Shown here piece after piece: positions 17,463 through 25,672 of a stretch of 64,000 nucleotides of DNA (positions within the stretch are counted from its first letter, which is position 1; each line of letters begins with the position of its first letter). The position numbers were made by a program, and so were the translations under genes. This stretch comes from Ga0077527 sp964531455 (GTDB lineage Bacteria; Pseudomonadota; Gammaproteobacteria; Burkholderiales; SG8-41). The notes under the pieces were generated by a model that saw only the letters and a list, made by a program, of their open reading frames with translations, was not told the origin of the DNA and made no database searches. The stretch lies in the NCBI GenBank assembly GCA_964531455.1, contig CAZHFZ010000003.1, forward strand, positions 45,234-109,233, read 5' to 3'.

Positions 17463-18887
17463 TTACAGGTTCAGCGTCCTGTTGTCGACAGCCAGCGCGG
17501 CTTCCTTCATCGCTTCGGACAGCGAAGGATGGGCATGGCAGATCATCGCAATGTCTTCAGACGCCGCACCGAATTCCATCGCCACCACAGCCTCGGCGAT
17601 CAGCTCGGAAGCCATCGGTCCGATGATGTGCACGCCGAGGATGCGGTCAGTGCGCTCATCCGCCAGGAATTTGACGAAACCGGTGGTATCCCCCAGCGCG
17701 CGCGCACGGCCATTGGCCATGAACGGGAAGGAACCGGAGCGGTATTTCACGCCTTCCTGTTTCAGTTGCTGTTCGGTTTTGCCGACCCAGGCGATTTCCG
17801 GCGAGGTATAAATGACCCAGGGCACGGTATTGAAATCGACATGGCCGTGTTTGCCGGCAATGCGCTCGGCCACGGCAACACCCTCTTCCTCCGCCTTGTG
17901 CGCGAGCATCGGACCGCGCACCACGTCGCCGACAGCCCAGACATTGCCCAGATTGGTTTTGCAGTCGCCGTCGACAGCAATAAAGCCGCGTTCATCAAGC
18001 TTCAGGCCGACGGCATTGCCGTTGAGGCCCTGTGTGTTGGGCACGCGGCCGATCGACACAATCAGCTTGTCTACCACCAGCGTCTGGACTGCGCCCGCGT
18101 TGTCGGTGTATTCCACAGTAACGTTTTTCTTCGCGCTGATTTTTCCGACCTTGACGCCGGTGTGAATGGCCAGCCCCTGTTTGGTGAAGACCTTCTGTGC
18201 TTCCTTGGCAACCTGCTCATCGACCGCGCCAAGGAAAGCCGGCAGAGCTTCGAGCACCGTGACTTCAGCACCGAGGCGGCGCCACACGCTGCCCATTTCC
18301 AGACCGATCACGCCGGCGCCGATCACGCCCAGCTTTTTCGGGGTTTCCGCAATCGCCAGTGCGCCGGCGTTATCGAGAATCAGCTTGTTGTCGAAAGGCA
18401 CATCGGGCAGCGCACGCGGGTTGGAACCCGTCGCGATGATCACGTGTTTTGCAGTCAGCACGTCGGCGGTTTTTCCCGACACCTGGATCTGCCAGGCGCC
18501 GGCAGCACCGCCGGCAAAAGCACCCTTGCCATGGAAAAACGTGACCTTGTTTTTCTTGAACAGGTAGAGGATGCCTTCGTTATTCTGTTTGACGACCTTG
18601 TCCTTGCGCTTGAGCATCTGGCCGACGTCCATGGACAGTCCTTTGACCTGAATGCCGTGGTCGGCAAACGTATGGCTGGCGTGATCAAAGTTTTCGGAGG
18701 ACTGCAGCAGCGCCTTCGACGGAATGCAGCCGACATTGGTGCAGGTGCCGCCCGGTGCCGGCTTTCCGTCCGGGGTGCTCCACTCGTCGATGCAGGCCAC
18801 CTGCATGCCGAGCTGCGCAGCACGGATCGCTGCAATGTATCCGCCGGGACCGGCACCGATGACTACGACGTCAAAATTTTTTGCCAT
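17463..18887 (-). CDS. lpdA: Dihydrolipoyl dehydrogenase (E3)
   Basis: This 474-residue flavoprotein disulfide reductase reoxidises dihydrolipoyl groups of the 2-oxoglutarate dehydrogenase complex with NAD+. It has the FAD fold VVVIGAGPGGYIAAIRAAQLG, the redox-active cysteine pair GGTCTNVGCIPSKALL, the NAD fold LGVIGAGVIGLEMGSVW and the C-terminal catalytic His-Glu of HAHPSLSEA. GAGGT lies 9 bases before ATG 18887. It follows sucB after a 155-base gap that holds an inverted repeat. Gene order sucA-sucB-lpdA ties it to 2-oxoglutarate dehydrogenase, though E3 is often shared with pyruvate dehydrogenase. Confidence 0.96.
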   Translation of the reverse strand: MAKNFDVVVIGAGPGGYIAAIRAAQLGMQVACIDEWSTPDGKPAPGGTCTNVGCIPSKALLQSSENFDHASHTFADHGIQVKGLSMDVGQMLKRKDKVVKQNNEGILYLFKKNKVTFFHGKGAFAGGAAGAWQIQVSGKTADVLTAKHVIIATGSNPRALPDVPFDNKLILDNAGALAIAETPKKLGVIGAGVIGLEMGSVWRRLGAEVTVLEALPAFLGAVDEQVAKEAQKVFTKQGLAIHTGVKVGKISAKKNVTVEYTDNAGAVQTLVVDKLIVSIGRVPNTQGLNGNAVGLKLDERGFIAVDGDCKTNLGNVWAVGDVVRGPMLAHKAEEEGVAVAERIAGKHGHVDFNTVPWVIYTSPEIAWVGKTEQQLKQEGVKYRSGSFPFMANGRARALGDTTGFVKFLADERTDRILGVHIIGPMASELIAEAVVAMEFGAASEDIAMICHAHPSLSEAMKEAALAVDNRTLNL

Positions 18888-18912
18888 TTAATACCTCAAA
18901 AACAGATTTTTT

Positions 18913-19034
18913 ACCGCCAAGGCGCCAAGAGCGCCAAGAGAGTCAAAGCCTAATTTCTGTCGTTCAGCTTGGGTTTTCTTGGCGCTCTTGGCGTCTTGGC
19001 GGTGAGAAGCTTTTCGCCCTAGCGTCTTGGCGGT
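18913..19034. repeat. Inverted-repeat element with a third partial copy
   Basis: A 26-base arm at 18913-18938 (begins ACCGCCAAGG) is matched on the opposite strand by 18978-19003 with one mismatch. A 13-base copy of the end (GCGTCTTGGCGGT) recurs at 19022-19034. The units are built from repeated CGCCAAG words. The element fills most of the sucB-lpdA gap and would fold into a long stem in mRNA. It resembles REP/BIME-like intergenic elements and has no T-run, so it is more likely an mRNA-processing or stability element, or a mobile palindromic repeat, than a terminator. Confidence 0.75.
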
Positions 19035-19042
19035 GAAAGGGG

Positions 19043-20269
19043 TTAGATATCCAGCAGCAGCCGCGCCGGATCTTCCAGCGCATCCTTCATCGCCACCAGC
19101 GCCAGCACTGCTTCGCGGCCGTCAATGATGCGGTGGTCATAGGACAGCGCAAGGTAATTCATCGGCCGGATCACGACCTGGCCGTTTTCCGCCACTGGAC
19201 GATCCTTGGTGGCGTGCACGCCGAGGATCGCGCTCTGCGGCGGATTGATGATCGGCGTTGACAGCATCGAACCGAAGGTGCCGCCATTGGAAATCGAGAA
19301 CGTGCCTCCGGTGAGTTCTTCAATGGTCAGCTTGCCGTCCTGGGCACGCTTTCCGAATTCGGCGATCTGCTTTTCGATGTCGGCGAGACTCATCTGATCG
19401 CAATTGCGCAGGATCGGCACCACCAGACCGCGCGGGCTGCCCACGGCGATACCGATGTCGAAATAACCGTGATAGACGATATCGTTACCGTCGATCGAGG
19501 CGTTCACTACCGGATATTTCTTCAGCGCATGCACTGCAGCTTTGACGAAGAACGACATGAAGCCCAGCTTGACGCCGTGCTCCTTCTCGAACTTGTCCTT
19601 GTACTTGGCGCGCATGTCCATCACCGGCTGCATGTTGACCTCGTTGAACGTGGTCAGAATGGCTGCGGTGGATTGCGACTGCACCAGGCGCTCTGCAATA
19701 CGGGCGCGCAAGCGAGACATCGGTACGCGCTGCTCGGGACGTTCACCAAGGTCACCCATATCAACTGCAGGAATTGCCCTTGCCTGAGCCGGTGCGGGTG
19801 TTGCTGCCGGAGCTTTGCTGCCGCCCTGAACCGCCTGGATGACGTCACCCTTGGTGACGCGACCGCCGCGCCCGGTGCCGCTGAGGGCGCCGGTATCAAT
19901 ATTCTTTTCGGCGGCCATTTTTTGTGCGGAAGGCATCGCCGGCGAGCCCGCAGCCACTTTCGCCGGCGCAGCAGCCGGAGCAGCTGTTGCAGCAACTGGC
20001 GCTGCCTCGCCCTTGCCGCCATCCGGTTGCGCATCGGTATCGATGGTGGCAATGATTTCATTGCTGGTCACCGTGCCGCCGTCGGCCTTGACGATCTTCA
20101 CCAGCACGCCGGCCTGTGGCGCCGGTGTTTCGAGAACGACCTTGTCAGTCTCGATATCCACCAGGTTTTCGTCGCGTTTGACGTATTCACCGGTCTTCTT
20201 GTGCCACGACACAAGGGTCGCCTCTGCGACGGACTCCGAGAGCTGGGGCACTTTCACATCAACGAGCAT
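19043..20269 (-). CDS. sucB: 2-oxoglutarate dehydrogenase E2 (dihydrolipoyl succinyltransferase)
   Basis: This encodes a 408-residue E2. One N-terminal lipoyl domain carries the lipoylated Lys in DIETDKVVLE. An Ala/Pro-rich linker follows (about residues 78-115). Next is the peripheral-subunit-binding domain (AMPSAQKMAAEKN to RGGRVTKGDVI) and a second flexible linker. The catalytic acyltransferase domain ends with SYDHRIIDGREAV, which contains the active-site His. GGAG sits 5 bases before ATG 20269. The single lipoyl domain and the KVPQLSESVAEATLV start are typical of SucB/OdhB, not AceF. It is encoded 34 bases after sucA. Confidence 0.96.
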   Translation of the reverse strand: MLVDVKVPQLSESVAEATLVSWHKKTGEYVKRDENLVDIETDKVVLETPAPQAGVLVKIVKADGGTVTSNEIIATIDTDAQPDGGKGEAAPVAATAAPAAAPAKVAAGSPAMPSAQKMAAEKNIDTGALSGTGRGGRVTKGDVIQAVQGGSKAPAATPAPAQARAIPAVDMGDLGERPEQRVPMSRLRARIAERLVQSQSTAAILTTFNEVNMQPVMDMRAKYKDKFEKEHGVKLGFMSFFVKAAVHALKKYPVVNASIDGNDIVYHGYFDIGIAVGSPRGLVVPILRNCDQMSLADIEKQIAEFGKRAQDGKLTIEELTGGTFSISNGGTFGSMLSTPIINPPQSAILGVHATKDRPVAENGQVVIRPMNYLALSYDHRIIDGREAVLALVAMKDALEDPARLLLDI

Positions 20270-20303
20270 TATTACTCCATAAACCTATGATTTAATTGAT
20301 TAA

Positions 20304-23183
20304 TTAGTGCTCTTCGCCTTCGGCCAGCGGGCGCGGTGCCACGCCCTGCCGTTCACGACCGCCGTGCATGGTCAACGCCTGGTCGACCAGTTCTTTCTGT
20401 TGTTTTTCATGCAGAGACTTGTAACCTGCCGCGGGAGATGCCGAAGAGTCGCGACCCGCGTAATACAACTTCTGATGCGGTAACAAGTGACGCATCAGGT
20501 AATGCTGGATGTGCCGCCATGAACCCTGATTGCGCGGTTCTTCCTGGCACCAGACAATTTCCTTGGCGTTTTTGTAGCGCACGATCTGCGCACGGAATTC
20601 TTCGTGTGCAAACGGATAGATCTGTGCGATCCGCACCAGCGGCAGGTTGGGAATGGCACGCGTGCGGCGTTCATTGCGCAGGTCGTAATAAACCTTGCCG
20701 CTGCAGAAAATCACCCGCTCTACCTTGTCAGGGTCGATTTCGCGCGAATCCCAGTCCTCGTTGACGGGATTGAATTTGTCGTTGGCGAACTCTTCCAGCG
20801 GCGATACCGACTCCTTGTGACGCAACAGGCTTTTCGGCGAGAAGATGATCAGCGGCTTGCGATGCGGCCGCACCATCTGCCGGCGCAGCAGGTAATACAT
20901 CTGCACCGGCGTAGCCGGCACACACACCTGCATGTTGTAGTCCGCGCACAGTTGCAGGAAACGCTCGATCCGGCCTGATGAATGCTCGGGACCAGCGCCT
21001 TCGTATCCGTGCGGCAGCATCATCGTCAGACCGCACATGCGGCCCCACTTCACTTCGCCGGAAGCGATGAACTGGTCGATAACCACTTGGGCGCCGTTGA
21101 CGAAGTCGCCATACTGCGCCTCCCAGATCACCAGTTCTTTCGGACCGGAGGTCGAATAACCGTATTCAAAACCGAGAACAGCTTCTTCAGACAACACCGA
21201 ATCGATGACCACAAAGTCACCCTGATTCGGCGAGAGATGCTGCAGTGGCAGGTGGGTGCCCTGATCACCGCGTTCGCGGTTCTGATCGTGGAGTACGGCA
21301 TGGCGATGGAAAAACGTGCCGCGACCCGAGTCTTGTCCCGAAAGGCGTATCGAATAACCCTCGGTTAACAGCGAGGCGTAAGCCAGCGTCTCCGCCATGC
21401 CCCAGTCCAGCGGCAACTTGCCGTCAGCCATCAGCCGGCGATCCTGCATGATTTTCTCAACGCGCGGATGCAGCTTGAAATTGGCCGGCACCTCACACAC
21501 TTTGCGCGCAAGTTCCTGCAGCCGGTCCAGCGGCATGCGGGTGTCGTCGTTCTGATTCCACTTGGTGCCTTTATACAGACTCCAATCGGTTTCAAACGGC
21601 GGCTTGTAGTTCGAGAGAATGGTTTTGTTGGTGTGATAACCGTGATCCAGTGCATCGCGGAATTCAGCCACCATCTTGTCGGCATCAGCCTCGGCAATCA
21701 CGCCTTCCTTCATCAGGCGATCGGCGTAAACCTTGCGCGGCGTCGGATGCGAATGGATACGGCGGTACATCAACGGCTGCGTAACCATCGGCTCGTCCTG
21801 CTCGTTATGGCCAAGACGGCGATAACAGATCAGGTCCAGCACCACATCCTTGCGGAACTTCTTGCGATATTCGAGTGCGATATCAGTGGCGAAACACACA
21901 GCCTCCGGATCATCGCCATTGACGTGGAATATCGGCACTTCAAGCATCTTGGCCACGTCCGAGCAATACAGTGTCGAACGCGAATCACGCGGATCAGACG
22001 TGGTAAACCCGATCTGGTTGTTGATGATGATATGCACGGTGCCGCCGGTGCCGTAACCGCGAGTTTCGGCAAGGTTGAGCACTTCCTGGATCACACCCTG
22101 CCCTGCAAACGCGGCGTCGCCGTGGATCAGCACTGGCAGCACCTGTTCGCCGGTATGGTCTTTACGGCGATGCTGACGCGCACGCACCGATCCTTCAACC
22201 ACCGGATTAACGATTTCCAGATGCGAGGGATTAAAGGCGACCGTGACGTGCATCGGACCGCCAGGCGTCATCACATTCGATGAAAATCCGTCGTGATATT
22301 TGACGTCGCCCGCAAGCACATCCGCCTGCTGCTTGCCTTCGAATGACGAGAACAGATCCTTGGGCATCTTGCCCAGGGTATTGACCAGCACATTCAGGCG
22401 GCCACGATGGGCCATGCCGATCACCAGTTCTTGCACCCCGACACTTCCGGCTTTCTGCAACAGATGGTCAAGCATCGGGATCAGTCCGTCGCCGCCTTCC
22501 AGGGAAAAACGGGTCTGCCCGACATATTTGGCATTAAGGTATTTTTCCAGCGTCTCAGCTGCGGTCAGCCGGTCAAGCAGATGCCGCTTGAATGCAGCGT
22601 CGTAGGTCGGACGACCACGAGTCGGCTCCAGCTTCTCCGACATCCAGCGTTTCTGCGGGATGTCCGAGATATACATGTATTCGACACCGATGGTGCCGCA
22701 ATAGGTTTCACGCAGCGCCTGAAGGATCTCGCGCAACGTTGCCTTGGCCGGCCCGTGAAGTGTACCGGTGTCGAACACCGTATCCATGTCCTGGTCGGTC
22801 AGGCCGTAAAACGACGGATCCAGTTCGGCGATTGCCGGCTGCTCCATACGTTTCAGCGGATCAACGTTGGCAATGCGGTTACCCTGGAAACGATAGGCCG
22901 AGATCAGCTGCATCACCGAGAACTGCTTCTGCAGATTGCGCTGGGTCGCCTCGGTGCTGCCACCGCCGGAGCGCCGGCTGCGTGACATTTCAACGAAACG
23001 CTGCTGGATCTCGGAGTGATCAACATCGGCCGGACCGTCATCGAGCTTCTGCAGCTCGTCGAAATAGCCGCGCCAGCGCGGCTCTACCGACTGCGGATCC
23101 TTCAGATATTGCTCGTAGAGTCCTTCGACAAACGGCGCATTGGCACCAAACAGCAGCGAGCTTGCTCGCGATTCTTTGATCAT
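20304..23183 (-). CDS. sucA: 2-oxoglutarate dehydrogenase E1
   Basis: This 959-residue thiamine-diphosphate-dependent E1 decarboxylates 2-oxoglutarate and transfers succinyl to SucB. The N-terminal segment (SSLLFGANAPFVEGLYEQYL) is the part of SucA-type E1 that contacts the other complex members. The body shows GMAHRGRLNVL, HGDAAFAGQGVIQEVLN, NNQIGFTTSDP, RRLGHNEQDEP and FEYGYSTSGPKELVIWEAQ, all in the normal order. Length is usual for the family. It lies between gltA and sucB, with a hairpin in the short gltA-sucA gap. No internal irregularity is visible. Confidence 0.97.
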   Translation of the reverse strand: MIKESRASSLLFGANAPFVEGLYEQYLKDPQSVEPRWRGYFDELQKLDDGPADVDHSEIQQRFVEMSRSRRSGGGSTEATQRNLQKQFSVMQLISAYRFQGNRIANVDPLKRMEQPAIAELDPSFYGLTDQDMDTVFDTGTLHGPAKATLREILQALRETYCGTIGVEYMYISDIPQKRWMSEKLEPTRGRPTYDAAFKRHLLDRLTAAETLEKYLNAKYVGQTRFSLEGGDGLIPMLDHLLQKAGSVGVQELVIGMAHRGRLNVLVNTLGKMPKDLFSSFEGKQQADVLAGDVKYHDGFSSNVMTPGGPMHVTVAFNPSHLEIVNPVVEGSVRARQHRRKDHTGEQVLPVLIHGDAAFAGQGVIQEVLNLAETRGYGTGGTVHIIINNQIGFTTSDPRDSRSTLYCSDVAKMLEVPIFHVNGDDPEAVCFATDIALEYRKKFRKDVVLDLICYRRLGHNEQDEPMVTQPLMYRRIHSHPTPRKVYADRLMKEGVIAEADADKMVAEFRDALDHGYHTNKTILSNYKPPFETDWSLYKGTKWNQNDDTRMPLDRLQELARKVCEVPANFKLHPRVEKIMQDRRLMADGKLPLDWGMAETLAYASLLTEGYSIRLSGQDSGRGTFFHRHAVLHDQNRERGDQGTHLPLQHLSPNQGDFVVIDSVLSEEAVLGFEYGYSTSGPKELVIWEAQYGDFVNGAQVVIDQFIASGEVKWGRMCGLTMMLPHGYEGAGPEHSSGRIERFLQLCADYNMQVCVPATPVQMYYLLRRQMVRPHRKPLIIFSPKSLLRHKESVSPLEEFANDKFNPVNEDWDSREIDPDKVERVIFCSGKVYYDLRNERRTRAIPNLPLVRIAQIYPFAHEEFRAQIVRYKNAKEIVWCQEEPRNQGSWRHIQHYLMRHLLPHQKLYYAGRDSSASPAAGYKSLHEKQQKELVDQALTMHGGRERQGVAPRPLAEGEEH

Positions 23184-23204
23184 CTCTTTACCTGATCGTT
23201 GTCC

Positions 23205-23238
23205 AGCCTGTGCCCCGCACGAAGCGGGGCGTCAGGCT
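23205..23238 (-). promoter_or_regulatory. Intercistronic hairpin between gltA and sucA
   Basis: GCCCCGC (23212-23218) pairs with GCGGGGC (23224-23230) around a 5-base loop. Outer arms AGCCTG (23205-23210) and CAGGCT (23233-23238) extend the stem. It begins at the gltA stop codon and has no T-run after it. It may therefore be a processing or partial-attenuation site adjusting sucA relative to gltA; this is inference from structure. Confidence 0.6.
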
Positions 23239-24536
23239 TATTTGCGTTTGCCCATCGGCACAAAATCGCGGGTCGTGGCACCCGTGAACAACTGACGCGG
23301 CCGGCTGAGTTTCTGTTCAGGGTCAGAAATAAGTTCTTTCCACTGCGCAATCCAGCCCACGGTGCGCGCCAACGCAAAGATCGCGGTGTACATGCTGACC
23401 GGAATGCCCAGCGCCTTGTAGACGATGCCCGAATAGAAGTCGACGTTCGGATACAGCTTGCGCTTGATGAAGTAGTCGTCGCTCAGCGCAATCCGCTCCA
23501 GTTCCATCGCCAGCTTGATCAGCTTGTTGTCCTTCATGTCGAGTTCTTCCAGAACTTCATGACAGGTTTTCTGGATCAGCTTGGCGCGCGGGTCGTAGTT
23601 CTTGTAAACGCGGTGACCGAAGCCCATCAACATGGCCTGGCCGTCTTTTTCCTTCACGCGCTTGATAAAGGCCGGGATGTTCTTGATATCGCCGATTTCG
23701 TCGAGCATCTTCAGCACGGCCTCGTTGGCGCCACCATGCGCGGGCCCCCACAGGCTGGCAATACCGGCCGAAATACAGGCAAACGGATTGGCACCGGTGG
23801 AGCCGGCCAGACGAACCGTCGAAGTCGAAGCATTCTGCTCATGGTCAGCGTGCAGGATCAGGATGCGGTCAATCGCGCGGGAAATCACCGGGTTCGGCAC
23901 GTATTCCTCGCAGGGGGTGCCGAACATCATGTGCAGGAAATTGTCGGTATAGCTCAGCTTGTTTTTCGGATACATGAACGGCTGACCCATGTTGTACTTG
24001 TAGGTCATCGCCGTAATCGTCGGCAATTTGGCGATCAGGCGGAAAGCCGAAATGTCACGGCTGCGCTGGTCGTAAATGTTGATGGAGTCGTGGTAGAACG
24101 CCGACAACGCGCCGACCACACCGCACATCACCGCCATCGGGTGAGCATCGCGGCGGAAACCGCTGTAAAAACGTGACAGCTGTTCGTGCACCATCGAGTG
24201 ATGGGTGACGATGTCGTCAAATTCCAGCTTCTGTTCTTTGTTCGGCAGTTCGCCATTGAGGATCAGGTAAGCAACTTCAAGGAAGTCACATTTTTCGGCG
24301 AGTTGCTCAATCGGGTAACCGCGATACAGCAGGATCCCCTCGTCGCCGTCGATATACGTGATATTGGAACGACAGCTCGCCGTCGACATGAAACCGGGGT
24401 CATAGGTGAACTTGCCGGTTTTGCCGTACAGGCTGCGAACGTCGATGACCTCAGGCCCGACGGTACCGCCCAGAATCGGGAAATCAATCGACGGGCTGCC
24501 ATCGCTGAAAGAGAGGGTCGCGAGCTTTTCTTTCAT
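23238..24536 (-). CDS. gltA: Citrate synthase (type II)
   Basis: This 432-residue type II citrate synthase condenses acetyl-CoA and oxaloacetate. The N-terminal domain (LYGKTGKFTYDPGFMSTASC) is that of the hexameric, NADH-sensitive proteobacterial enzymes. Catalytic residues are the His in LWGPAHGGANEAV, the His in GFGHRVYKNYDPRA and the Asp in NVDFYSGIVYKALG. The gene lies between sdhE and sucA on the same strand, as in many betaproteobacteria. The other citrate-synthase-like gene in the window (29838) is shorter, lacks this N-terminal extension and sits beside prpD, so this one is the TCA enzyme. Confidence 0.97.
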   Translation of the reverse strand: MKEKLATLSFSDGSPSIDFPILGGTVGPEVIDVRSLYGKTGKFTYDPGFMSTASCRSNITYIDGDEGILLYRGYPIEQLAEKCDFLEVAYLILNGELPNKEQKLEFDDIVTHHSMVHEQLSRFYSGFRRDAHPMAVMCGVVGALSAFYHDSINIYDQRSRDISAFRLIAKLPTITAMTYKYNMGQPFMYPKNKLSYTDNFLHMMFGTPCEEYVPNPVISRAIDRILILHADHEQNASTSTVRLAGSTGANPFACISAGIASLWGPAHGGANEAVLKMLDEIGDIKNIPAFIKRVKEKDGQAMLMGFGHRVYKNYDPRAKLIQKTCHEVLEELDMKDNKLIKLAMELERIALSDDYFIKRKLYPNVDFYSGIVYKALGIPVSMYTAIFALARTVGWIAQWKELISDPEQKLSRPRQLFTGATTRDFVPMGKRK

Positions 24537-24606
24537 AAATATCTCCGTATTATCAGTTACTTAAGTTATAAATCTTATGTAGTGCATCAACTTGCAAGTC
24601 ACGCCG

Positions 24607-24837
24607 TCACTTTCGTTGCAGACGTCGGATCAGGGCATCGTAGCGCTTTGGCGCCTCCTCCTGCCCCATCACCCACGCCAGCAAGACAGTATCGACTTCT
24701 CCCAGCAATTCCTTAAACAAATTGAGCTCTTCCGGATTCAGACTTTCGAAGTCCTCAGCCAAAAAGCGCTGCAAGATGAGGTCCATCTCCAGCAATCCGC
24801 GGCGGCATTGCCAGCGGATACGGTCCATGTCCCCCAT
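24607..24837 (-). CDS. sdhE: FAD assembly factor SdhE (succinate dehydrogenase maturation)
   Basis: This small protein of 76 residues has the SdhE/YgfY signature RRGLLEMDLILQRF. The RGxxE core is the segment that docks on SdhA and promotes covalent FAD attachment. The C-terminus has the expected four-helix pattern. The frame is open to 24885, but residues upstream of MGDMDRIRWQ do not match the family. ATG 24837 and ATG 24828 are both possible starts; GAGGAA lies 10 bases before the first. Its position directly after sdhB and before gltA supports the call. Confidence 0.88.
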   Translation of the reverse strand: MGDMDRIRWQCRRGLLEMDLILQRFLAEDFESLNPEELNLFKELLGEVDTVLLAWVMGQEEAPKRYDALIRRLQRK

Positions 24838-24960
24838 ATCCGCTAATTCCTCAGACCGTCGCCTCCGACCGCTCAAGCATGACATTCATGCCGGGGCGTC
24901 GGCGACCGACGGTATTCGCCTGACTGTCGATCCCCCTGCGGGGGCCCCTCGCCAGGTGGC

Positions 24961-25656
24961 TCATACCGTACGCTTGACCAGCAGATCCTTGATCTTGCCG
25001 ATGGCCTTGGTCGGGTTCAAACCTTTCGGGCACACATCAACGCAGTTCATGATCGAATGGCAGCGGAACAGCCGGTACGGGTCTTCCAGATTATCCAGGC
25101 GCTCGTTGGTCGCCTGATCCCGGGTGTCAGCAATAAAGCGGTAAGCCTGCAGCAGGCCGGCAGGTCCGACGAATTTGTCCGGGTTCCACCAGAACGACGG
25201 GCATGAAGTCGAGCAGCAGGCGCACAGGATGCACTCATACAGGCCGTTGAGTTCCTCGCGGTCTTCAGGCGACTGCAAACGCTCTGTTTCAGGACGCGGC
25301 GTTTCGTTGACGACATAAGGCGTCACCGAGTGGTACTGCTTGAAGAACTGAGACATATCGACGATCAGATCGCGAATCACCGGCAGACCGGGCAACGGGC
25401 GGATCACCACCGGTTCCTTCAGGTCAGCGATCTTGGTGATGCAAGCCAGACCATTCTTGCCGTTGATGTTCATCGCATCCGAACCGCAGACGCCCTCGCG
25501 GCAGGAGCGCCGAAACGAAAACGTGTCGTCGGTCGATTTAAGGCGCATCAGCGCGTCCAGCAGCATGCGATCAGTCGGTTCCAGCTGGATGTCATAGTCC
25601 TTCATGTACGGCTTTTCATCGACATCCGGGTTGTAGCGGTAGATAGAGAGGCGCAT
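24961..25656 (-). CDS. sdhB: Succinate dehydrogenase iron-sulfur subunit
   Basis: This 231-residue subunit carries three Fe-S centres. The [2Fe-2S] site uses SCREGVCGSDAM plus the downstream Cys in NGLAC. The [4Fe-4S] site uses CILCACCSTSCP, and the [3Fe-4S] site lies in CHSIMNCVDVCPKGLNP. The middle cluster has CILCACC, as in enterobacterial SdhB. It passes electrons from SdhA-bound FAD to quinone at SdhCD. It is encoded 16 bases after sdhA. A 123-base gap separates it from sdhE and contains only a small GC-rich hairpin (CCCCTGCGGGG near 24939). Confidence 0.96.
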   Translation of the reverse strand: MRLSIYRYNPDVDEKPYMKDYDIQLEPTDRMLLDALMRLKSTDDTFSFRRSCREGVCGSDAMNINGKNGLACITKIADLKEPVVIRPLPGLPVIRDLIVDMSQFFKQYHSVTPYVVNETPRPETERLQSPEDREELNGLYECILCACCSTSCPSFWWNPDKFVGPAGLLQAYRFIADTRDQATNERLDNLEDPYRLFRCHSIMNCVDVCPKGLNPTKAIGKIKDLLVKRTV

Positions 25657-25672
25657 CTGTCTTCCTTGATTC

